Positions 1 to 5,131 of a stretch of DNA of 5,131 nucleotides are shown here, piece after piece. The notes under the pieces are model-generated. The model was not told the origin of the DNA, searched no databases, and saw nothing but the letters and a program-made list of their open reading frames with translations. The DNA is from Pyrinomonadaceae bacterium (lineage in GTDB: Bacteria; Acidobacteriota; Blastocatellia; Pyrinomonadales; Pyrinomonadaceae), in contig JACCRA010000660.1 of NCBI GenBank assembly GCA_013813825.1, positions 1-5,131 of the forward strand, given 5' to 3'. Both the position numbers and the translations under genes were made by a program. The stretch's first letter is position 1; each line of letters starts with the position of its first letter.

Positions 1-108
1 CACACATGTCAAGGCATTGTCTAAAAGCTTACTCATCGCCGCGCCTGCGGACTTCTCAGGGGCAGCGCGCGCGAGCAATCGTCACACCCTCAAAAACTCT
101 GCGCGGAC
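1..108. other. Left-edge intergenic stretch, no supported gene
   Basis: No complete gene is visible before the DoxX start. A 12-codon frame on the minus strand begins with ATG at 34-36 and stays open to the window edge, but it is too short and lacks a convincing ribosome binding site. I see no convincing promoter for the DoxX gene here. Confidence 0.4.
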
Positions 109-564
109 ATGCTTAACAAACTGCTGAGTTTCGACTTTTTCAAGAGGCGTCGCGAGTACGGCGTCGTCTTCCTCCGTCTGATTATCGGCGCGTTCATCCT
201 TTACGGTGTGCAGGACAACGCCTTCAGCTTCCACGAGATGCAGAAGTTCGCGACGTTTCTGGCCGCGCGGAGTGTGCCGTTGCCTTTGTTCAGCGCGTTC
301 CTCTCGGCCTATACGCAGATGCTCTGCGGTCTCTCAATCCTCTTCGGCGCGGGCGTCCGGCTGGCGGCGATCCCCTTCATCATCAACTTCATCGCGGCCA
401 TCGTCATCGCCCATCGCGGCGACACTTTCGCCGGGATGTTTCCGGCGCTGTTAATGATCTGCGCCGGCCTCTTCTTCCTCTTTCACGGAGCCGGGAAATT
501 ATCAATTGATGAGTGGTTGGAGCAGCGGCAACAAGAAGGACGGCCTTCCGGCGCGGCGCTTTGA
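109..564 (+). CDS. DoxX family integral membrane protein
   Basis: This 151-residue protein has the size and four-helix layout of the DoxX family. Hydrophobic segments lie at about residues 18-35, 60-80, 84-101 and 107-126, after a basic N-terminal stretch (KRRRE, 12-16) that suggests a cytoplasmic N-terminus. Family-like features are the RLIIGAFILYG stretch in helix 1 and the closing GAGKLSID near residue 126, which resembles the usual GAGxxSLD ending. DoxX proteins are poorly defined; members have been tied to quinone or thiosulfate oxidation and to redox stress, so no substrate is assigned. ATG 109 is the only usual start codon in the frame downstream of an in-frame stop at 22-24. No good ribosome binding site precedes it. 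The gene stands alone and faces the gene at 711-1859 tail to tail. The family call is fairly sure; the function is not. Confidence 0.8.
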   Translation: MLNKLLSFDFFKRRREYGVVFLRLIIGAFILYGVQDNAFSFHEMQKFATFLAARSVPLPLFSAFLSAYTQMLCGLSILFGAGVRLAAIPFIINFIAAIVIAHRGDTFAGMFPALLMICAGLFFLFHGAGKLSIDEWLEQRQQEGRPSGAAL

Positions 565-611
565 TCTAAATCGGAGCACCCGCCATGAGATCAAAAATTG
601 AACCGCAGAGG

Positions 612-692
612 AAATGGTGAATGCGAAATGATGAATGATGAATTAAAGCAACTGTCTGTCATTCATCACTCATCATTTCGCATTCATCATTT
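612..692. repeat. Long inverted repeat between convergent genes, possible bidirectional terminator or REP/MITE-like element
   Basis: The arms at 612-643 and 661-692 are each 32 bases and complementary apart from two positions. One of these is a G-T pair (617/687); the other is A-C on the plus strand (635/671), which becomes a U-G wobble on the minus-strand transcript. The loop is 17 bases (644-660). The arms are themselves built of short ATGAATG / GATGAAT iterations. The element starts 47 bp after the DoxX stop codon and ends 18 bp before the stop codon of the AI-2E family gene, so either transcript would fold into it. The sequence after the stem is only mildly T-rich on either strand, so it is not a textbook intrinsic terminator. 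Its low GC compared with the flanking genes suggests a dispersed intergenic repeat. Confidence 0.75.
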
Positions 693-710
693 GTCTTTCG
701 ATTCTAGTGC

Positions 711-1859
711 TTAATCAACCGCGCCCGCCGCCGTGCCGCGGCTTTCCAGTTGTTCCTCGCGCTCCTGCTCCGCTTGTTGCTCCTTCTCTTCCTTCAACAG
801 CGAAGTCTCATAGCGCACGTCGCCGAAGAGCGTATCGCCGATGGCTTTGACGAAGCCGAGGATCGCGGGACCCAACACGATGCCGGGGATGCCGAAAGTG
901 AAGACACCGGTGACGAGCGCGACCAGCATCCAGTAGAAGTTGAAACGGTTCGTGCCGTGGGCCGCGAGCCGGGGCCGGAGCAACAGCGACGAGGAGGCGG
1001 TCAGCACCACGCCGACGCCGAAGTAGATCGCGGCGCTGACGGGTGCGTCGCGGAAGACGAGCAGATAGATGCTGACCGGGATGTAGATCGCCCATTCGCC
1101 GACGAGCGGAAAGAAGCCGGTCAAGAAGGCGATGATGCCCAGCACCGCTACGAGCGGCACGCCGAAGACGACGTTGAGCACGGTCAAGACAACGGCCTTC
1201 AGCAGTTGATCGATGAAGACCGCTCTGAGCGCCCCGCGCAGCGCGCCGCCGATGTTCTCCGTCAATTTTTCGTAGAGCGGCAGGTACTCGCCGGGCACGC
1301 GCACCTTGATATATTTCTCGAGCCGGGCGCGTTGCGTCAGCACGTAAAAGACGGTGAAGAAAAAGATGGCGAGTGACGCGAGCAAGAGCGCCGCCCGCGC
1401 CTTCAAGCCCTGCACGGCTTCGGCGGAGCGCGTCACGCCTTCGGCAAAAGCGGTCTGCAAAGTCGTGCGGATGCCTTGCCGGCTCAAAGGCACGTAGCGT
1501 TCGACGGCGCGGCTGATCTGCTCGATGATCTCGGCGTTTTTGTCGCGGACGAAATTTGAATAGCCTGACAACTCGTACCACGTATAACCGACCAGCGCGA
1601 CGAGCGGAATGACGATCAGCGCAATCGTCACAATGGCGCTCCCAGCGCGCGCCCGCACCCGCCGCTCCAGCCATTCCTGCACCGGTAACAACAACACGCC
1701 CGCCACCACGCCGAGCAGGAGCGCCGTGACGACCTGTCCGAGCAACACTCCCAACAGCGCGAGTGCCACCAACACGAGCGAGCCATACACCACGATCCGC
1801 TTCGCGTCGCCGACAGTCAGCTCGGCCACACGTCTTGCGTCGCCGTTGTCTTGTGCCAT
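711..1859 (-). CDS. AI-2E family transporter (PerM-like membrane protein)
   Basis: This 382-residue protein matches the AI-2E transporter (PF01594, PerM/TqsA) family in length and layout. Helices lie at about residues 22-40, 43-60 and 74-94. A long amphipathic extracytoplasmic segment follows (about 95-150), then a helix near 155-175. The C-terminal half is strongly hydrophobic and contains the family-typical stretches GFFPLVGEW and TFGIPGIVLGP, with LLRPRL between them. Members form multimeric exporters; proven roles include autoinducer-2 release in E. coli TqsA and Na+/H+ antiport in some relatives, so the substrate here cannot be named. The tail from about residue 349 is highly charged (KEEKEQQAEQEREEQ) and probably cytoplasmic. 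The start ATG at 1857-1859 has a strong GGGAGGA site (1871-1877, minus strand) 11 bases upstream. A frame overlapping on the same strand and one on the opposite strand are shadows of this GC-rich gene. Confidence 0.88.
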   Translation of the reverse strand: MAQDNGDARRVAELTVGDAKRIVVYGSLVLVALALLGVLLGQVVTALLLGVVAGVLLLPVQEWLERRVRARAGSAIVTIALIVIPLVALVGYTWYELSGYSNFVRDKNAEIIEQISRAVERYVPLSRQGIRTTLQTAFAEGVTRSAEAVQGLKARAALLLASLAIFFFTVFYVLTQRARLEKYIKVRVPGEYLPLYEKLTENIGGALRGALRAVFIDQLLKAVVLTVLNVVFGVPLVAVLGIIAFLTGFFPLVGEWAIYIPVSIYLLVFRDAPVSAAIYFGVGVVLTASSSLLLRPRLAAHGTNRFNFYWMLVALVTGVFTFGIPGIVLGPAILGFVKAIGDTLFGDVRYETSLLKEEKEQQAEQEREEQLESRGTAAGAVD

Positions 1860-2228
1860 CTCGATTTTTGTCCTCCCGCCTATTAAAACTCTGTTTGGTC
1901 AGGAGATTGTGTCGGCCACTTGATGAAACCGTGGACTCCGTGGTTAGAGCGAGGCGAATGGAATTTACCAACTGCCGAAACCAAGCTGCCAGACGCCGGG
2001 AGTATGAGGCTCACTGCCAGTGGTTAAACCCTCTGCTATTTGCTTTCAGCGTCGTATCCGATAATTCAACTTAACATCGAATCTCGTCCGCTGTCGCATT
2101 ATTCTTTCAATCGTCCGCGCCTTCCTGCCCTCACCTTGCCTACCTCTTCTCGGTTTGCGCCGGAAATCTCGCGGCATGATCGTTGCACTCTCCCGTGGTG
2201 GAAACTGCAAACGCAGTAGAGGAGATTA
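1860..2228. other. 369-bp divergent intergenic region, no gene seen
   Basis: This stretch separates the leftward AI-2E family gene from the rightward secreted-protein pair, so it should carry promoters for both. I cannot place either with confidence. A TTGCTT at 2040-2045 and GATAAT at 2060-2065 are separated by only 14 bases, too few for a standard sigma-70 promoter. The stretch holds the phrase CCGTGG-act-CCGTGG (1929-1943), a 9-bp-period direct repeat. Small open frames through it have no ribosome binding sites or protein-like composition. Confidence 0.5.
2218..2224 (+). promoter_or_regulatory. Ribosome binding site before tandem ATG codons
   Basis: AGAGGAG lies 4 bases before ATG 2229 and 7 bases before the immediately following ATG 2232. 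The 7-base spacing is nearer the usual optimum, so translation may really begin at the second ATG. The protein would differ by one methionine. Confidence 0.7.
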
Positions 2229-2744
2229 ATGATGCTCAAAACATTCAGCTTGCCGCGCCACGTCGCGGCGCTCGTGCTGCTAACACTTGCCGTGGCCGCC
2301 AACGCCGCCGCGCAGACCACGCGCGGAGACGAGCCACCGTACTCCGATTCCGACGCGCCGTCTGCTTCGCGCTCGCGCACCGCCGCGACTCGGGCCGCGA
2401 GCGATCACCCGTCCGACATCCTGCGCGCCGCCCGCCGCGTCTACGTCGAGCCGAACCGTCATATCGACGCCGAGTATCTCGAATATAAACTCGCCAAACT
2501 TCCCGAATTCACACAGTGGCGGCTCACCATCGTCAAAGACAAAGACAAGGCCGATCTCGTCGTGAGCATCAGCAAAAAGGCTTTGAACTACATCTTTCAG
2601 ATCGTCGAGCCGGCATCATCCGTCGTCGCCGTCACCGGCAAAGTCGTCGCCATCAACGGCCTCGTCGCCGCCGAAGACATCTCCCACGAGATCGTCAAAA
2701 AAATGCGCCAAGTCCGCGCCTTGCCGAGTTTCGAGCAGGAGTGA
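2229..2744 (+). CDS. Exported protein of unknown function, probable Acidobacteriota-type family
   Basis: The 171-residue product begins with a classical signal peptide: K4 and R10, then a hydrophobic core at about 12-24, with probable signal peptidase I cleavage after the AxA-type residues A26 or A28. A low-complexity Ser/Ala/Arg/Asp linker follows (about 30-60). One compact domain runs from about 63 to 160. It starts DILRAARRVYVEP and continues with PEFTQWRLTIV, KADLVVSI and VTGKVVAINGLVAAEDIS. The alternation of short helices and strands looks like a small alpha/beta fold. I recall similar unnamed proteins from Blastocatellia genomes, with the same Ala-Lys-x-Val-Tyr-Val start and ADLVxxV and GKVxAxxG strands, but know no function. 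There is no lipobox cysteine, so the protein should be periplasmic or secreted. It is followed 32 bp later by another exported protein, probably in the same transcript. The gene call is strong; the function is unknown. Confidence 0.82.
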   Translation: MMLKTFSLPRHVAALVLLTLAVAANAAAQTTRGDEPPYSDSDAPSASRSRTAATRAASDHPSDILRAARRVYVEPNRHIDAEYLEYKLAKLPEFTQWRLTIVKDKDKADLVVSISKKALNYIFQIVEPASSVVAVTGKVVAINGLVAAEDISHEIVKKMRQVRALPSFEQE

Positions 2745-2762
2745 AGAACAGGACTGAACGAA

Positions 2763-2768
2763 GAAGGA
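2763..2768 (+). promoter_or_regulatory. Ribosome binding site that fixes the start of the second secreted protein
   Basis: GAAGGA sits 8 bases before ATG 2777. The reading frame is open much further upstream, to an ATG at 2516, but that part overlaps the preceding gene in another frame and encodes an Arg/His-rich shadow. This site and the signal peptide that follows ATG 2777 settle the start. Confidence 0.8.
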
Positions 2769-2776
2769 TAAACCAG

Positions 2777-3670
2777 ATGAAGCCACGAATAATTTTAGCC
2801 TTGCTGTTGATCCTTGCTGTGACGGCGACGACGTTGAGCCGCCCGCTTACCCGGCAAGACGAGACGGAAAAAATCACGCCAGAGGAAGAGCGCGAAGCGA
2901 TTGAATTTGGCGAGCGATTCGCGAGACAACTTCATAGTGTCAACAATCTCGCGCCGTTGATGGCTGAGATGTTTGTCTCAGATTACGCCGAACGTCTTCA
3001 GCAGCAAGCCGTTACCCACTCGATCACGTTGCTCGGTCGGCGGGCCGCTCAACAAGCGAGCCGAGACGAAATCAAACGCTATTATCTCGCACTGAATAAC
3101 GGCGTGTTTCTCGGCGGCTTGTTAGACATTTCCCATGAATTTTCCCAACTGAAAGAGGATGACGAAGATGACGGCGACTTGAGGCTCGCGAAAATGCTGT
3201 CGCCGGAATTGTTGCGCCTGTTCGAGAGCGACCCGATTCTCGCGGCGCTACTCGAAGACGAGCGGAGACCAGACGCGCCATCCGCCGAAGAACCAAAAGA
3301 GCAGGAGTCACGCACGGTGCAGCCCAATGCGGAAGCCGGGGAGGATGAGGGAATAATTCAGAGCGTCGAGCAACTACGCAGCTTCACCGTTACTTTGGAG
3401 CAGTCCGCCCTCTTAATGCGAAAGCAATTGGCAACACTGCCGATTCGCCCGGCCTTGTGGGAAAGGCACGAGAAGGGAGCTAACGAAGCTGTCAACATGG
3501 AGAAAGAGCGCGAATGGATGAATCCCCGTTTAGCGAATCTTCGCGACGACTTTTACGGCTATCCGAGGGAGACGCGCGTGATTTGCCTGAACGTGTTGAC
3601 GTATCACATTGATTTGGTCAAGGTCGATGGCCGGTTCAAGATACTGGCCCTTGAATTTAACTTCGACTGA
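2777..3670 (+). CDS. Exported protein of unknown function with acidic linkers
   Basis: The 297-residue product opens with a signal peptide: KPR, then a Leu/Ile/Ala core at about 5-17, cleaved probably between residues 17 and 22. There is no lipobox. A helical region rich in Glu and Arg covers about 30-125 and includes the stretch FARQLHSVNNLAPLMAEMF. Two acidic patches follow: EDDEDDGD (127-134) and a disordered Glu/Pro linker (about 160-192). The last 49 residues (249-297) look like the most ordered part. They run through FYGYPRETRVICLNVLTYHIDLVKVDGRFKILAL, a strand-turn-strand ending of the kind seen in NTF2-like domains, although that fold is a guess. I recall comparable unnamed secreted proteins, with a start like this one and a GYPxxTRxxCLNVL ending, in Acidobacteriota. 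Spacing to the preceding exported protein suggests an operon. A hairpin follows at 3710. The function is unknown. Confidence 0.82.
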   Translation: MKPRIILALLLILAVTATTLSRPLTRQDETEKITPEEEREAIEFGERFARQLHSVNNLAPLMAEMFVSDYAERLQQQAVTHSITLLGRRAAQQASRDEIKRYYLALNNGVFLGGLLDISHEFSQLKEDDEDDGDLRLAKMLSPELLRLFESDPILAALLEDERRPDAPSAEEPKEQESRTVQPNAEAGEDEGIIQSVEQLRSFTVTLEQSALLMRKQLATLPIRPALWERHEKGANEAVNMEKEREWMNPRLANLRDDFYGYPRETRVICLNVLTYHIDLVKVDGRFKILALEFNFD

Positions 3671-3709
3671 CCTCCATTTTGCGAACAGTACCGGCGTTAT
3701 GACGTAAAG

Positions 3710-3741
3710 AAGCGGCGACACCTGATTGCGTGTCGCCGCTT
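3710..3741. terminator. Stem-loop terminator between convergent coding regions
   Basis: The arms at 3710-3721 and 3730-3741 form a perfect 12-bp, GC-rich stem (AAGCGGCGACAC / GTGTCGCCGCTT) with an 8-base loop. It starts 39 bp after the stop codon of the exported protein and lies 24 bp beyond the stop codon of the minus-strand remnant. On the minus strand the stem is followed by CTTT, after a stem end of CTT, giving a short T-rich tail. On the plus strand the tail is weaker. It therefore fits best as the terminator of the former minus-strand gene, also serving the plus-strand pair. Confidence 0.72.
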
Positions 3742-3765
3742 TCGGCTATTCCTTCTGCTTTCAAA

Positions 3766-3951
3766 TTAGTCAGCCTTCGGCGCAACCGCGCGGACTTCCT
3801 CGGTCACTCCATCCGCGTACTTCTCGAAATTCTTGTTGAAGCGGCGAGCAAGGTCTTTCGCCTTGGGGTTGTAGGAAGCGGGGAATTCTTCGCCTTTTTG
3901 CCCGATTAGCTTAATGCCAATGACGAGTAGCCTCTCTAAATGCCAGCCTAA
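3766..3951 (-). pseudogene. pckA: C-terminal remnant resembling ATP-dependent phosphoenolpyruvate carboxykinase
   Basis: Reading the minus strand back from the TAA at 3766-3768 gives 61 codons before an in-frame stop at 3952-3954. There is no ATG, GTG or TTG start. The last residues, KDLARRFNKNFEKYADGV then TEEVRAVAPKAD, closely resemble the C-terminal helix and ending of ATP-type PEP carboxykinases. Those carry a pattern like LxxLFxxNFxKYxD, then xxVxAAGPK. The match seems to begin near GEEFPASYNPKA, so authentic sequence covers roughly 3766-3900. The residues further upstream (IGIKLIGQK) do not look like the conserved part of the enzyme that should precede the tail. Intact enzymes are about 530 residues and convert oxaloacetate to PEP; catalytic residues are far upstream and absent here, so this fragment can have no such activity. 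The terminator beyond its stop is intact. The identification is from memory of the family, not from a search. Confidence 0.6.
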
Positions 3952-3981
3952 TTAAACCTCCTGCTTCTTACTCAATCTTGA

Positions 3982-4023
3982 CTTGTACAACGGTTTGGTT
4001 GTACAACGGCGGCGTTGTATAAA
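3982..4023. repeat. Three-unit palindromic operator-like array upstream of the ATPase gene
   Basis: The 10-bp palindrome GTTGTACAAC is perfect at 3998-4007. It has a near copy on each side: cTTGTACAAC at 3982-3991 and GTTGTAtAAa at 4014-4023. The units are exactly 16 bp apart. The flanking bases add a second level of symmetry. TTGTACAAC-N6-GTTGTACAA (3983-4006) is a perfect 9-bp inverted repeat. An overlapping TTGTACAAC-N6-GTTGTATAA (3999-4022) has one mismatch. The middle unit is shared by both. This layout is typical of a binding array for a dimeric regulator. I do not recognise the regulator. Confidence 0.75.
3995..4023 (+). promoter_or_regulatory. Possible sigma-70-type promoter of the ATPase gene
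   Basis: TTGGTT at 3995-4000 and TATAAA at 4018-4023 are separated by 17 bases. The -10 is close to consensus (5 of 6) and the -35 is weak (3 of 6). The middle operator unit overlaps the end of the -35 and the third unit contains the -10, so a bound protein would be expected to repress. A TTGACT at 3978-3983 is a better -35 by sequence but has no good -10 at the right distance. Confidence 0.45.
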
Positions 4024-4047
4024 GGTCTCGTCGGAAAAGAGGGTTAT

Positions 4048-5131
4048 ATGGTCAGCAACTTAGTCGGGCCGCCTGTTCGTTTGGACGATTTCTATGGTCG
4101 CGATGCTTTCGTTGATCTTGTTTGGGAGAAATTGGCGCTTGGCAATGTGGTGCTGGCGGCTCCACGGCGCTTTGGTAAGACGAGCGTTATGTATCGCCTG
4201 ATGGATAAGCCTCGCGACGGCTATGTGTTTATCCATGCTGACCTTGAACATATGGCTCAGCCCGCCGAATTAATCACGGTTTTAGCCGTGCAATTGGCGA
4301 GAGCTAAGGACGGCAGACTTGCAAGAATAGCGCAGGGGTTGAGTTACTTTCCGCAAGCTTTGTGGTCTGGTGTGCGGAAGACGGTTGATGAGGTCGAACT
4401 GGTCAACGTCAAGTTGAGGCTCCGGGAAGAATTACGCCCACGTTGGCAGGAGAGTGGGGAAGAGCTTTTCAAAAAGATCGCTCAATTACAAACACCCGTC
4501 GTCTTCGTCTTGGATGAATTCCCGATGATGATTGATCGGATGGCACGCTCTGATGCTCATCGCGGAGAGGCTAAAACTCTGCTCCACTGGCTGCGGACAG
4601 TGCGCCAGTCGCCGGATTTGAAAAGTGTGCGCTTCCTGATTGCCGGCTCAATCGGCATCGGGCGGGTACTCAATGAGTTGGGCGAGATAAACGCCATCAA
4701 CGATTTCGAGCAAGTCAGGCTCGAGCCGTTTACACAAAAAGTGGCAATGGCTTTCCTGAGCGAATTGGCAAAGACGAACAAACTTGCTCTCGACGATCCG
4801 ACTAAGCAGAGAATGCTTGAATTGATCGGCTCGCCCGTCCCTTACTTCATCCAAGTTATCTACTCGGAAGCTGCCAAAGCACACAAACTCGACGGCGAAC
4901 AACTGACGCCGGAGAAGGTCGCACAGGTCTATCGCGAAAAAGTCTTAGGCGTCGATTGTAAGACTTACTTCGATCACTACTACAGCCGCCTGCGCGATTA
5001 CTACCAACCGCAAGAGGAAAAGGCCGTCAAGCGCATGTTGCGCGAGCTTGCCACCGTCGGTTCTCTGACGCGCGACGCTTGCTTTCAGTTCTACAAGGAG
5101 AAGCTGGCCGAGCGGGCGGACGTGGAAGAGT
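4048..5131 (+). CDS. P-loop ATPase of the archaeal-type / MNS-clade group, 3' end beyond the window
   Basis: The frame is open from ATG 4048 to the window edge, giving 361 codons with no stop. It begins with a VGPPVRLDDFYGRD entry like the 'xFxGRxxEL' lead of STAND and archaeal-type ATPases. Walker A follows as APRRFGKTS (38-46), with Ala in place of the first Gly. Walker B is VVFVLDEFP (151-159), with D156 and E157. A sensor-1-like strand ends in FLIAGSIGIGR (196-206). The segment around LEPFTQKVAMAFL, with GSPVPYFIQVI later, resembles the lid region of ATPase family PF01637 and its relatives. From about residue 320 (QPQEEKAVKRMLRELATVGSLTRDACFQFY) the sequence looks like a winged helix. Such proteins are often paired with toxin or nuclease genes, but no partner is visible here. 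AGAGGG (4038-4043) lies only 4 bases before the ATG. Codon use at the 5' end is richer in A/T-ending codons than that of the AI-2E family gene, consistent with transfer. Confidence 0.85.
   Translation, partial: MVSNLVGPPVRLDDFYGRDAFVDLVWEKLALGNVVLAAPRRFGKTSVMYRLMDKPRDGYVFIHADLEHMAQPAELITVLAVQLARAKDGRLARIAQGLSYFPQALWSGVRKTVDEVELVNVKLRLREELRPRWQESGEELFKKIAQLQTPVVFVLDEFPMMIDRMARSDAHRGEAKTLLHWLRTVRQSPDLKSVRFLIAGSIGIGRVLNELGEINAINDFEQVRLEPFTQKVAMAFLSELAKTNKLALDDPTKQRMLELIGSPVPYFIQVIYSEAAKAHKLDGEQLTPEKVAQVYREKVLGVDCKTYFDHYYSRLRDYYQPQEEKAVKRMLRELATVGSLTRDACFQFYKEKLAERADVEE

Noticed and set aside
1..36. Possible start of a leftward gene (ATG at 34-36 on the minus strand, open to the edge)
   Set aside because: Only 12 codons are visible and there is no convincing ribosome binding site, so it cannot be told from chance.
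808..1971. 387-codon minus-strand frame overlapping the AI-2E family gene, and a 208-codon plus-strand frame at 750-1376
   Set aside because: Both are Arg- or Asp/Glu-rich with no hydrophobic order or motifs. They arise because the real gene is GC-rich and stop-poor in other frames.
2040..2065. TTGCTT / GATAAT as a promoter for the exported-protein pair
   Set aside because: The 14-base spacing is too short for a standard sigma-70 promoter, and it would leave a leader of about 160 bases with no other support.
2099..2380. 93-codon minus-strand frame crossing the start of the first exported protein
   Set aside because: It has low-complexity Ser/Ala/Arg composition and overlaps the well-supported signal-peptide gene, with no sign of a ribosome binding site that would favour it.
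2516..2776. Upstream extension of the second exported protein's frame to an ATG at 2516
   Set aside because: This part overlaps the preceding gene in another frame, encodes an Arg/His/Gln-rich stretch typical of a shadow, and would bury the signal peptide at residue 88. The ribosome binding site at 2763-2768 marks the true start at 2777.
4557..4902. Minus-strand frames of 74 and 84 codons within the ATPase gene
   Set aside because: They lie opposite the Walker B and sensor region of a clearly coding frame and have no protein-like features of their own.

Overview
The window is 5.1 kb of moderately GC-rich bacterial chromosome. No rRNA, tRNA, CRISPR array or recognisable transposase is present. 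Two adjacent secreted proteins look like families I associate with Acidobacteriota, class Blastocatellia. Short intergenic phrases (accgtggactccgtgg, gaaccgcagagg, runs of gaatgatgaa) also fit that group. This taxonomic guess is inference from pattern memory and is only moderately supported.

Layout, left to right. (1) 109-564 (+): a small DoxX-family membrane protein. (2) 565-710: a convergent gap filled by a 32-bp-arm inverted repeat. (3) 711-1859 (-): an AI-2E (PerM-like) family membrane protein. (4) 1860-2228: a divergent intergenic region with no gene. (5) 2229-2744 and 2777-3670 (+): two exported proteins of unknown function, 32 bp apart and probably co-transcribed. (6) 3710-3741: a strong 12-bp stem-loop. 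(7) 3766 to about 3900 (-): a start-less reading frame that looks like the last 40-45 residues of an ATP-dependent phosphoenolpyruvate carboxykinase, i.e. a gene remnant. (8) 3982-4023: three copies of a 10-bp palindrome at exact 16-bp spacing, lying over a plausible promoter. (9) 4048 to the window edge (+): an ATPase of the archaeal-type / MNS-clade P-loop group, cut by the end of the window.

The left two thirds reads as ordinary chromosomal background: two unrelated membrane proteins and a lineage-type secreted pair. The right third is where something happened. A housekeeping gene end, with its terminator still in place, abuts more A/T-rich sequence at roughly 3900-3955. That sequence leads into an operator-like array and an ATPase of a family common in accessory and conflict-related islands. 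The simplest reading is that the ATPase locus replaced or was inserted into the body of the carboxykinase gene. The partner genes of the ATPase, if any, lie beyond the right edge and cannot be judged here.
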